From assembly GCA_034437455.1 (NCBI GenBank), contig DAOTUB010000107.1:1-33023 (forward strand): DNA of 33,023 nt, in the 5' to 3' direction. This document shows, in pieces, positions 23,996 through 32,775 of the stretch. The stretch's first letter is position 1; each line of letters begins with the position of its first letter. This stretch comes from DAOTUB01 sp034437455. GTDB lineage: Bacteria > Chloroflexota > Anaerolineae > B4-G1. The notes beneath the pieces are model-generated. The model saw only the letters and a program-made list of their open reading frames with translations. It had not been told where the DNA came from and ran no database searches. The translations under genes and the position numbers were made by a program.

Positions 23996-24253
23996 TTAGC
24001 GCGGCTGCTTCCAGAAACCGATCATCTGCTCTGGCCGAAAGGCGACCTGCACCAACTCCCACCCTTCCTCGCCGACCTGATTCAACAGTCGCTCGATGGC
24101 CTGGGTAAGTAGGTTGGGGCCATCGTCAAAGTAGCAAGCTCCCTCGTCGTCGCAATAGATCATCCGAGGCACCTCTTCCATCGGTTCTGTAAGCGCCCCC
24201 AGAACATCGTCAGCAGCGTGAACGGTGATACGATAACGCCAGTCTGTCATCAT
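23996..24253 (-). CDS. Small DUF4177-like protein
   Basis: An 85-residue protein. The C-terminal segment LLNQVGEEGWELVQVAFRPEQMIGFWKQP has the GxEGWELV core followed by a strand ending in F-W-K, as in DUF4177 proteins; function of that family is unknown. The start (ATG ATG at 24253) has GGAAAGGAAAAG upstream. It begins 15 bases after the trxB stop, so it is probably in the redox operon. Family assignment is by motif only. Confidence 0.7.
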   Translation of the reverse strand: MMTDWRYRITVHAADDVLGALTEPMEEVPRMIYCDDEGACYFDDGPNLLTQAIERLLNQVGEEGWELVQVAFRPEQMIGFWKQPR

Positions 24254-24268
24254 CTTTTCCTTTCCTGG

Positions 24269-25249
24269 TTACAGGGAATGTTCGCTCAGAAAATGTCCCG
24301 CCTCTAGCGCCGCGATCGCGCCGGCGCCGGCCGCGATCACAATCTGGCGATATTTAGGGTCCTGTACGTCGCCGGCCACAAAGACGCCCGGCACATTCGT
24401 GCGCTGTCGGCGGTCAGAGACGACATAGCCCTGCTCGTCCAACTCCAACTGGCCGACGAACATCTCCGTCTCTGGCGTCATCCCGACGTAGATGAACACC
24501 CCATCCGTCTCGACGATCGAGCTTTCTCCGGTCTTGACGTTGCGCACCCGAACGCCGCTCACCGTCTGCTCGCCCAAGATCTCGTCCACGACAGAATTCC
24601 ACAGAACGCTGATCTTGGGGTTGGCAAAGGCGCGCTCCTGATAGATCTTGGCCGCTCGCAGCTCGTCGCGACGGTGAATGATGGTCACCTCGTGCGCGAA
24701 GCGGGTGAGGAAAATCGCCTCGTCTACGGCGCTATCGCCTCCACCGACGACGACCGCTTTTTTATCCTGGTAGAAAAAGCCGTCACATGTGGCGCAAGCA
24801 GAGACGCCCCGGCCAAAGAACTTGTTCTCACCCGGCACGCCCAGGCGGCGCGGGACGGCTCCGGTCGCCACGATGACGGTCTTGGCCTTGTACGCCGCCT
24901 TGGAGGTGCGGACAGTGAAGGGATGGGCGGAAAAATCCACCTCGGTCGCCTCGTCCGGCACGACCTCGGCGCCAAAACGCTCGGCCTGGCGCTGAAAGCG
25001 TTGGGCCAGTTCTGCCCCGCTGACGCCATCGGGAAACCCGAGATAGTTCTCGACCATGTCGGTGTTGACCGGCTGGCCGCCGGGGAAAGAGCCAGCCAGC
25101 AACAGCGTCTTGAGCCGGGCGCGGCCCGCGTAGATAGCGGCGGTCAGACCAGCCGGTCCCCCGCCGATGATGAGCAGATCGTATAGCTGCTCCGTCTTTG
25201 GGCTTGCTTTCTCAGGTTCGTGGGGAGCGACGTGCAGTTGGAGCTCCAT
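24269..25249 (-). CDS. trxB: Thioredoxin reductase (NADPH, FAD)
   Basis: A 326-residue flavoenzyme that passes electrons from NADPH to thioredoxin-like partners. FAD site LLIIGGGPAGLTAAIYAGRA, active-site CATC in GVSACATCDGFFYQ, NADPH site VVVGGGDSAVDEAIFLTR and HRRDELRAAK, and the C-terminal FVAGDVQDPKYRQIVIAAGAGAIAA all match. Residues 1-22 are a short extension ahead of the barrel. ATG 25249 follows GGAGG ten bases upstream, and the gene starts five bases after the PDO stop, so the two are a unit. Confidence 0.96.
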   Translation of the reverse strand: MELQLHVAPHEPEKASPKTEQLYDLLIIGGGPAGLTAAIYAGRARLKTLLLAGSFPGGQPVNTDMVENYLGFPDGVSGAELAQRFQRQAERFGAEVVPDEATEVDFSAHPFTVRTSKAAYKAKTVIVATGAVPRRLGVPGENKFFGRGVSACATCDGFFYQDKKAVVVGGGDSAVDEAIFLTRFAHEVTIIHRRDELRAAKIYQERAFANPKISVLWNSVVDEILGEQTVSGVRVRNVKTGESSIVETDGVFIYVGMTPETEMFVGQLELDEQGYVVSDRRQRTNVPGVFVAGDVQDPKYRQIVIAAGAGAIAALEAGHFLSEHSL

Positions 25250-25253
25250 CCGC

Positions 25254-25907
25254 CTATTCCTCCGCGTTTCCCAGTGCTTCCCGGATTTTCTCCAGCACCA
25301 TTGATTCGGGCGCTGCGCCTTCGACATAGGTCGTTTCGTTGATCACCGTGCGCGGCACGCCCATCACCTGGTACTTGATTGACAGATGAGGAAACTCGGT
25401 CGCCTCGACCATATCCGCCCGCACCATTGGGCTGGCGATAGCCATCTGGTGAGCGAGCACCACCGCCTGGGGACAATAGGGGCAGGTAGGAGTGACAAAG
25501 ACCTGCATGTGCACCGGCTCGGTCAATTCCGCCAGCGCCTTTACGCCTTCCTCGCTCAACTCCGGCTCTCCTGCGGCTACGGAGCGGATGGCGTGCAGCA
25601 GGGAGGTGAACTCGTAACCGGAGGGGATGCCATAGAGGCGCACGCCATAGTCCTCCGCCCCGATTACGGCGACAGCCGGAATTTTGTCTATGCCCCACTC
25701 GTCCGCCTTTTCTTTGTCGGCGACAAAATCATAGATCTCGGCCGTCAGTTGATCGGAAACCTGGGCCACTTCCTCGACCATTTGCCGGGTCTCGGCGCAA
25801 TACATACACTCAAAGTCCTGGGTAAACATCACCAACCGGACGGGACCGGCCAACTCGGCCAGTTCTTGTTTCACTTGTTCTGTAATTTCTTCGTTTAGCA
25901 GGGACAT
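25254..25907 (-). CDS. Protein disulfide oxidoreductase with two thioredoxin folds
   Basis: A 217-residue glutaredoxin-like protein (PDO type) with two thioredoxin folds, each with a CxxC: C34-M-Y-C37 in the first and C142-P-Y-C145 in the second. VPRTVINETTYVEG supplies the cis-Pro loop of the second fold, and IPAVAVIGAEDYG that of the first. PDOs are best known from thermophiles and from Chloroflexota-like and archaeal genomes, where they work with TrxB and control cytoplasmic disulfides. The gene pair here is exactly that arrangement. Start ATG 25907 with AAGGAAAAG upstream. Confidence 0.92.
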   Translation of the reverse strand: MSLLNEEITEQVKQELAELAGPVRLVMFTQDFECMYCAETRQMVEEVAQVSDQLTAEIYDFVADKEKADEWGIDKIPAVAVIGAEDYGVRLYGIPSGYEFTSLLHAIRSVAAGEPELSEEGVKALAELTEPVHMQVFVTPTCPYCPQAVVLAHQMAIASPMVRADMVEATEFPHLSIKYQVMGVPRTVINETTYVEGAAPESMVLEKIREALGNAEE

Positions 25908-25967
25908 TTTCTTTTCCTTTTGATTGGGAATTCTGGGGAGGCCTACGACCTCCTAGTGGCTCATCGA

Positions 25968-26168
25968 TCAGGTTGGGCCGGAGCTGCATGAGGCAGCGTT
26001 CAGATTCCTGTTTCCACTCGCGCTGCCGACGCCGAATAACGATATCGCCTTTTTCACCTCGGTGCTTTTGCACTTGGGGCAGATAGGCTCTTTCTGCTGC
26101 GTGGCCGAACGCACGAACAGATCAAATTTCTCGCCGCATTTCTCACAATGGTATTCATATACTGGCAT
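25968..26168 (-). CDS. FmdB-family zinc-ribbon protein
   Basis: A 66-residue protein with MPVYEYHCEKCGEKFDLFV and CPKCKSTEVKKAIS, giving two CxxC knuckles for one zinc ion, as in the FmdB family of putative regulators. The Ser/Asn-rich tail is typical. Its role is not established. ATG 26168 follows AGAGGGAA. It leads the minus-strand redox genes (60 bases before the PDO start), below the promoter at 26496-26524. Confidence 0.88.
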   Translation of the reverse strand: MPVYEYHCEKCGEKFDLFVRSATQQKEPICPKCKSTEVKKAISLFGVGSASGNRNLNAASCSSGPT

Positions 26169-26409
26169 ACTGTTCCCTCTTTGTCAAACAATACAACGTG
26201 CTCGTTTACCGCCCTAGTTGACGCAGCGGATTGCCTTCGACACAGCGAATAAGTGGATGAAAATATCTTTAACAAGAACGTGCCTTTGGCAGGAGTACAA
26301 TGACTCTTACCACAACACCTATCCGCTTATTCGTTTTCCATCTGGGCCAAACACCTCGGTCAACAAACACGATACGAACTTACCTGTCAGATCCGACTGA
26401 ATTATCTTC

Positions 26410-26480
26410 AAGTTTACCAGACACACATTAGTTTTGTATTAGGCCGTCGTTAGAATTGTATTAACGTTTCATTTACCAGG
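26410..26480. promoter_or_regulatory. Operator-like repeat cluster in the fmdB leader
   Basis: An AT-rich stretch in the 560-base gap holds TTAGTTTTGTATTA (26428-26441) and TTAGAATTGTATTA (26450-26463), differing at two bases and 22 bases apart (two helical turns). They are bracketed by GTTTACCAG (26412-26420) and TTTACCAGG (26472-26480). The block lies just downstream of the minus-strand promoter, a usual place for a repressor. No other gene is visible in 26169-26729. Confidence 0.5.
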
Positions 26481-26495
26481 AGACCCGCGTGAGAT

Positions 26496-26524
26496 AGTAT
26501 ATCACAAACCGCCAACCTCCTCAA
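26496..26524 (-). promoter_or_regulatory. Sigma70 promoter facing fmdB and the redox genes
   Basis: On the minus strand TTGAGG (26524-26519) and TATACT (26501-26496) with a 17-base spacer. The transcript would have a leader of about 320 bases before fmdB, containing the repeat cluster at 26410-26480. Confidence 0.55.
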
Positions 26525-26546
26525 GTCGATTCTACACAAGTCGGAC

Positions 26547-26574
26547 TTGTTGATTGTGCTGCATCTGTTATACT
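26547..26574 (+). promoter_or_regulatory. Extended -10 promoter of the metallophosphoesterase gene
   Basis: TTGTTG (26547-26552), 16 bases, then TATACT (26569-26574) preceded by TGT, which gives an extended -10. It is divergent from the promoter at 26496. The leader of about 150 bases contains the BIME-like element at 26641-26705. Confidence 0.55.
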
Positions 26575-26640
26575 TACGCCGTCCTGGTTCGAGAAAAGGA
26601 CGAGTCACCATGAACTCCGTTCACCCAGAAGGACGAAAAT

Positions 26641-26705
26641 GTAGGGCGATTGCGGATTGGAACAATCCGACTAATCGCCAGGGTCGGATAACAAATCCGA
26701 CCTAC
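26641..26705. repeat. REP/BIME-like element in a 5' leader
   Basis: GTAG (26641-26644), then a long hairpin with outer stem GGCGAT/ATCGCC and inner stem CGGATTG/CAATCCG, then a second hairpin GTCGGAT-AACAA-ATCCGAC, then CTAC (26702-26705). It is the reverse complement of the core of element A (13545-13613) with a few differences. Unlike element A it has no flanking TIR, so the core can exist alone. Confidence 0.8.
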
Positions 26706-26729
26706 AGAGTTATTTTCGGAGGAGAAATA

Positions 26730-27500
26730 ATGACCCGGCTCGTTGCTCTTTCTGACGTTCATGGGAATCTACCAGCCCTGGAGGCTGTCCTGGATGATGT
26801 GCAAGCTCAGGGCGCTCCGGATGCGATCTGGGTGTTGGGCGACCTGGTCGCCTTTTGTCCCTGGCCAGTCGAGACGTTGGCTCGGCTGCGAGAGTTGCCC
26901 CACATCGCTTTCCTCAAAGGCAATACCGACCGCTACCTGACCACCGGTCGCAGACCTACCTTCCCGATCCAGTCGCCTGAGGATTGGGCCAACGCACCCG
27001 CGCGGCTCGCGGAGCGGGATGCCAATTTTCTCTGGACGGTGGAACGGCTCTCCTACACTGATTACGAGTTCTTGCGCGCCCTTCCATCCCGGCTAGAGAT
27101 GGATGTCCCTGGCTATGGCCACGTCGTCGCCGTCCACGCTGCCCCTGCCGACGATGAAACGGTCATCCTTTCCGACACTCCGGACGATCAGGTGCGCGTT
27201 CACTTGTCCGGCCTGGATACCCGCTTGTTGCTCTACGGTCACACGCACCGCCCTTTGGATCGGACTGTGGACGACGTGCGGTTGGTCAACGACGGAAGTG
27301 TGGGCCTGCCGCTGGACGGCGACCCCCGCGCTGCCTACACCCTGCTCGACTTTGAGAGCGACCGGTGCAACGTCACCATCCGCCGCGTGGCCTACGACAT
27401 TGAGGCGGTGATCGCCGAACTGGATCGGGTGGAGCATCCGGGTCGGAGGTGGGTAGGACAAAGGTTGTGGGGATCAAGCCCACGAGTTTCTGTCAAGTAA
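26730..27500 (+). CDS. Calcineurin-like metallophosphoesterase
   Basis: A 256-residue phosphoesterase with the conserved metal motifs in order: D-x-H in LVALSDVHGN, GD-x in IWVLGDLVAF, GN in FLKGNTDR, the lone His in VVAVHAAP and GHTH in LLLYGHTHRPLD. The compact order is like YfcE/MJ0936 type enzymes. Substrate unknown. ATG 26730 is set by GGAGGAG (26718-26724); the frame is open further upstream but runs through the BIME element. The aldo/keto reductase follows after 28 bases. Confidence 0.9.
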   Translation: MTRLVALSDVHGNLPALEAVLDDVQAQGAPDAIWVLGDLVAFCPWPVETLARLRELPHIAFLKGNTDRYLTTGRRPTFPIQSPEDWANAPARLAERDANFLWTVERLSYTDYEFLRALPSRLEMDVPGYGHVVAVHAAPADDETVILSDTPDDQVRVHLSGLDTRLLLYGHTHRPLDRTVDDVRLVNDGSVGLPLDGDPRAAYTLLDFESDRCNVTIRRVAYDIEAVIAELDRVEHPGRRWVGQRLWGSSPRVSVK

Positions 27501-27528
27501 TATCGCTTGTTGAGACGAAGGAGATGTG

Positions 27529-28479
27529 ATGGAGTACAGACAAATCGGAAAAGCAGGTATCAAAGTCAGCGAGATCGCCCTGGGAGCCTGGCTCACGTTC
27601 GGAGCCTCGGTGGATGAGGAAACTACCCGCGCTTGTGTCAAGACTGCCCTGGATCACGGCGTCAACTTTTTGGACAACGCCGACGTCTATGCGCGGGGCG
27701 AGGCCGAGCGAGTGATGGGCAAGGTCATCCGCGACCTGGGATTGCGCCGTCAGAACCTGGTGCTTTCCAGCAAAGTTTTCTGGCCGATTAGCGAGGACGT
27801 CAACGATCGGGGGCTTGGCCGTAAGCACATCATAGAGTCCATCGAGGGATCGCTGCGTCGTCTGGGGATCGATTACGTGGACCTTTATTTTTGCCATCGG
27901 TACGATCCCGAGACGCCAATCGAGGAGGTGGTGCGGGCGATGGACGACTTGGTGCACCAGGGGAAGGTGCTTTACTGGGGCACGAGCGTCTGGAGCACGG
28001 CGCAGATCGAAGCAGCAGTGGGGATGGCGCGCACGTTCAACGCGTATCTTCCCCAGGTGGAGCAGCCTTCCTACAACATGCTCGACCGGCAGATCGAGTC
28101 GGAGGTTCTCCCCACCTGCGCCAAGCACGGCATCGGCGTCACCGTCTTCAGCCCGTTGGCCCAGGGATTACTCACCGGCAAGTACAGCGACGGCATCCCG
28201 CCAGAGAGCCGGGCGGCGCGCTCCGACTGGCTGGAGCACGACTTGACGGAGGAGAACATCGCCAAGGTGCGACGTCTGACCGCGCTGGCCGCTGACCTGG
28301 GGCTGGAGATGTCCCAACTGGCGCTGGCCTGGATCCTCCGCCGTCCGGAGATCAGCGCCGTCATCACCGGAGCCACCCGGTCGGAGCACGTGCAATCGAA
28401 TGTAGGGGCTGCCGGGAAACGCCTCACTCCTGACGTACTGGAGGAGATCGAGGGCATTCTGGACGACGTTAAACATTGA
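27529..28479 (+). CDS. Aldo/keto reductase
   Basis: A 316-residue NADPH-dependent oxidoreductase with a TIM barrel, similar to the Kv-beta-like (YghZ-type) branch. Catalytic residues are in place: Asp and Tyr in FLDNADVYARGEAE, Lys in LVLSSKVFW and His in VDLYFCHRYD. LYWGTSVWSTAQI and QPSYNMLDR are also typical, as is VITGATRSEHVQSNV at the cofactor end. ATG 27529 has AAGGAG upstream. Its stop TGA (28477-28479) lies in the target duplication of mobile element D. Confidence 0.93.
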   Translation: MEYRQIGKAGIKVSEIALGAWLTFGASVDEETTRACVKTALDHGVNFLDNADVYARGEAERVMGKVIRDLGLRRQNLVLSSKVFWPISEDVNDRGLGRKHIIESIEGSLRRLGIDYVDLYFCHRYDPETPIEEVVRAMDDLVHQGKVLYWGTSVWSTAQIEAAVGMARTFNAYLPQVEQPSYNMLDRQIESEVLPTCAKHGIGVTVFSPLAQGLLTGKYSDGIPPESRAARSDWLEHDLTEENIAKVRRLTALAADLGLEMSQLALAWILRRPEISAVITGATRSEHVQSNVGAAGKRLTPDVLEEIEGILDDVKH

Positions 28480-28488
28480 CGGGAGCGC

Positions 28489-28607
28489 AGCAATTCCCGT
28501 TATGGGAAAAAACGAGAGTTGTAGCCGCGATTTCTATAGCGCGAAGGATGCTTCATGTGGCAAAATGCACGCGCTATAGAAATCGCGGCTACAAAACGGG
28601 AATTGCT
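28489..28607. mobile_element. MITE-like element D with 25-bp perfect palindrome and 11-bp target duplication
   Basis: A 119-bp element bounded by AGCAATTCCCGTT and its exact inverse (28489-28501, 28595-28607), inside direct repeats GACGGGAGCGC at 28478-28488 and 28608-28618. The core has perfect 25-bp arms (28519-28543 and 28570-28594) beginning GTAGCCGCGATTTC and ending CTAC. A 26-base loop separates them. The core resembles that of element C, but the terminal repeats belong to a different type. No gene is inside. Confidence 0.87.
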
Positions 28608-28754
28608 GACGGGAGCGCGAGCGAGTTTGCGTTCGCCCGCAACCGGCGGCGGCGTCCCGTGTTGTAAGTGTGAGTATGCTCGCGTTCGTCTGCGGAAATA
28701 TCTTGATCTTCGAGGGGGCGCGACATTCAAATCTATGATACCAGGGAGGGAACA

Positions 28755-30419
<1,665 letters not shown>

Positions 30420-30466
30420 TATCAACCGGGAGAGGTTGACTTTTTACACCAATAGGAGAAAACGCA

Positions 30467-30871
30467 ATGACCACATCCATTCATCACATCGCCATCGCCG
30501 TGCACGATATGGACGAGGCGCTGACCTTTTACCGAGACGCTCTGGGCCTGGAGATGACCGAGCGCCGCGAGGTACCGGAGGAAGGGGTGGAGATCGCCTT
30601 TCTGCCCGCTGGCGAGGGCGAGATCGAGTTGCTCCAGCCCCTGGGAGAGGAGGGAGGCGTAGCCAGTTTCTTGAAAAAACGCGGCGAGGGCATGCACCAC
30701 ATCTGCCTGAAAGTGGGCGATATTGAGGCGGCGATGACACAGTTGCAGGAAAGTGGAGCGCGTCTTCTCAGCAAGGAGCCTCGGGTCGACGTTCACGGCA
30801 CGCGCTACATTTTCGTCCATCCTCGATCCACCCACGGGGTGTTGCTGGAACTGTACGAGGTCGTAGAGTGA
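30467..30871 (+). CDS. mce: Methylmalonyl-CoA epimerase (VOC family)
   Basis: A 134-residue metal-dependent epimerase that converts (S)- to (R)-methylmalonyl-CoA, feeding the mutase. SIHHIAIAVHDMDEALTFYRDALGLE begins with the metal-binding His. Further sites are EIELLQP, GMHHICLKVGDIEAAM with another metal His, and GVLLELYEVVE ending in the catalytic/metal Glu. The start has AGGAG nine bases upstream. It lies 47 bases after the mutase stop, making a functional pair. Confidence 0.93.
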   Translation: MTTSIHHIAIAVHDMDEALTFYRDALGLEMTERREVPEEGVEIAFLPAGEGEIELLQPLGEEGGVASFLKKRGEGMHHICLKVGDIEAAMTQLQESGARLLSKEPRVDVHGTRYIFVHPRSTHGVLLELYEVVE

Positions 30872-30916
30872 GCAAGGGGATAGTGTCACCAAAATTTCGC
30901 AAAATTGAGTAAACCA

Positions 30917-31018
30917 CCCCGCAGCTTGCTGCGGGGCATTGTCGGCGGGCAGGATCTCATTGGGGGCAGCCGCCCCCAAACCCCCGCTGGCCATTCCTCC
31001 CCCCAGCAAGCTGAGGGG
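30917..31018. repeat. GC-rich triple-hairpin repeat downstream of mce
   Basis: Three hairpins in series: CCCCGCAG-CTTG-CTGCGGGG (30917-30936, perfect), GGGGGC-AGCC-GCCCCC (30962-30977, perfect) and CCCCCCAG-CAAG-CTGAGGGG (30999-31018, one mismatch). The outer two are related and inverted to each other. It may end the mce transcript, though no T-run follows. No gene is visible in 30872-31139. Confidence 0.65.
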
Positions 31019-31043
31019 CATCCTGGCAGATTTAGTGAACTTT

Positions 31044-31154
31044 GTATCTTCTCAATAACTTGGGGTGAATCTGTTCGTAGTGCGCACTTCAGTGCGCTTT
31101 TAGGGGCGCTGAAGCGCCTACTACGAACAAGTCCCCGGTTTATTGAGAAGATAC
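31044..31154. mobile_element. MITE-like element B: same TIR as A, different REP-type core
   Basis: A 111-bp element with ends GTATCTTCTCAATA-N4-GGGG at both sides, identical over those 14+4 bases to element A. The core starts GTAG (31077-31080), has hairpins GCGCACT-TC-AGTGCGC and GGCGCT-GA-AGCGCC, and ends CTAC (31121-31124). That core is unrelated to the core of A. No target duplication is found. Its right tip forms the last codons and the stop of the ATPase remnant. Confidence 0.83.
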
Positions 31155-32420
31155 CTGGCGAGTATGAATCAATCCGGCGATGAGAGACAGTTCTGCCGCC
31201 TCGGCGCTGTGCTCGTCGCGCTCTTGAAGGGCGTCCAGTCCTCGCCGGACCCACTCCAGAGCGGGTGCGTACTCGCTGCGTGACTCGTATACCTCCGCTG
31301 ACCAGTGGCAGGCGCGGGCCTGGGCGTCTGGATCGCCACGCTCGACGGCCAGTTTCAACGCTTTGTCGAGGTGGTCGAGGGCGCGATCATACTGGGCAGT
31401 GTTTGTCAGGAGCCTGCCCAGCGCGACATGGATCTCTTGGCGTTGTTCGAGGGTTTCGCCCAAAGCCAGGCGCTCGGCGCTTTGCAAGGCAGCCGCTAGG
31501 TGGTCAATGGCCTCGTGATTTGCAAACTGGGCCACCGCCCGCTCCCCGGCCAACCTGGCATAGCGGAATGCTTGCTCATCGTCCCCCGCCTTGTCATAGT
31601 GATAGGCCAGGTCTGCATAGTGAGGCCCCAAATCCGAACCGTATACCCGCTCTATCGCTTCTTCGGCCAGGGCGTGCAGCTTTTGCAAATGCGCTCGCAA
31701 CTGCATCTCGTAGGCCGCGTCGCGCATCAGTGTGTGCCGAAAGATATAGCGCAGTTCACTCAAGGCCGACCAGATCATCTCTGCTTCTGCTTGTTTGATC
31801 CTCTCGGCCAACTGCGCATCACCCCGCAACATACGCGACAAAACCTGTACTTGAAATTCGTGCCCTAACACAGCCGCGGTCTGCACCGCGGCCTTGATCC
31901 GCGCCGCTAACCGATCCAGCCGCGCAATCATCACCGCATTGATGCTTGCCGGCACTTTCTCTATCCTTGTGCGCTCTGCTCTCCATTCTCCGTTCTCCAT
32001 CCGGATCAAGGCTCGCTCGCGCATATCCTGCACCAACTGCTCTACAAAGAGCGGGTTGCCGTTCGTCTTTTCCATCAAAAAGGCCGCCAACTCGCCGTCA
32101 ATCGCGCCTTCCAGTGTCTGCTGTGCCAATGCCTGGATATCTGCGGGCGGCAACTCGTCCAGGTCAATGGCCTGTTGCGGCACGTCCTCGTCCACGCTCA
32201 CCTCAAATCGGCTGCCGTCGTCCTGGTACCGGCCAGTGAGCAGCACGGCAAATGGATACATCTCGACGTTCCGCGTCAGTACCTTCAGCAACTCTTGCGA
32301 GTCCGCGTCCAGCCAGTGAGCATCTTCGATTTGCAAGACTACCGGTCGCCGCAAGCTCTCCGCCATCATCAGCGTCTTGAATGCCGCCAGGGTGTTCTCA
32401 AAGCGCAGCTTGGGCTCCAA
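31140..32420 (-). pseudogene. Truncated AAA/TPR ATPase (adenylate-cyclase-type regulator remnant)
   Basis: An open frame of 426 residues. It has the Walker B segment VVLQIEDAHWLDADSQELL near its start, sensor-type parts (NGNPLFVEQLVQDMRERALI, SINAVMIARLDRLA) and TPR-like repeats at the C-terminus. This is the second half of large AAA_16 ATPases, often with a cyclase or activator domain in front. The P-loop part is missing: a TAG is in frame just before TTG 32420, and LEPKLRFENT is normally interior sequence. The 3' end is cut by element B, which adds VSSQ-stop. Without a P-loop it is unlikely to hydrolyse ATP, hence pseudogene. Confidence 0.75.
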
Positions 32421-32673
32421 ACTCTAATCGGAAAGGCAGGCGATAAACTTGATTTAAAATCTCTCTTCCTGGGCCGGCAACTGATGGCAATGAAACGTCA
32501 AGTCGAGCATCCAACCAGTAAGCTGCGTACGTGGAAGGAAACCTTGTAATCGTACAACCAGACGCCGCATTGCGCTGGCACCGTGAGTGGTTGCGGTGGA
32601 TACAGAAGCGCCAATTGAGGGAAACTGAGACGCTCTTCTATGGATAACATGGCGATGCACCAAGATCCCAAGG
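32421..32673. other. Gap without a convincing gene between ATPase remnant and hairpin
   Basis: About 250 bases with stops in all frames or short frames without a start signal. A minus-strand frame covering 32498-32806 is open but crosses the hairpin at 32674-32713 and overlaps the next gene. Residues such as IEERLSFPQLALLYPP look protein-like, so this may be decayed coding sequence or the junction of a deletion that removed the ATPase 5' half. Confidence 0.45.
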
Positions 32674-32713
32674 AAAATAGCGTCCGATAATTCGACTTAT
32701 CATACGCTATTTT
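32674..32713 (-). terminator. AT-rich hairpin after the pRiA4b-like gene
   Basis: AAAATAGCGT-CC-GATAA-TTCGAC-TTATC-AT-ACGCTATTTT: a 10-bp outer stem and a 5-bp inner stem with one 2-base mismatch. The A-run and T-run at the feet give the shape of a bidirectional intrinsic terminator, about 60 bases after the minus-strand stop at 32776. Confidence 0.6.
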
Positions 32714-32775
32714 CAAGCCGAAAACGTCGCGAAAAATGATAAAATCGAGCCGCCCGCAGCGGATGGGCTGCCTGA

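Noticed and set aside
26218..26400. 60-codon plus-strand frame in the divergent promoter region
   Set aside because: No ribosome-binding site, no recognisable motif and an AT-rich region that fits regulation better.
31044..31154. Target-site duplication around element B
   Set aside because: Flanks (..GAACTTT and CTGGCGAG..) do not match over any useful length, so B may be old or rearranged after insertion.
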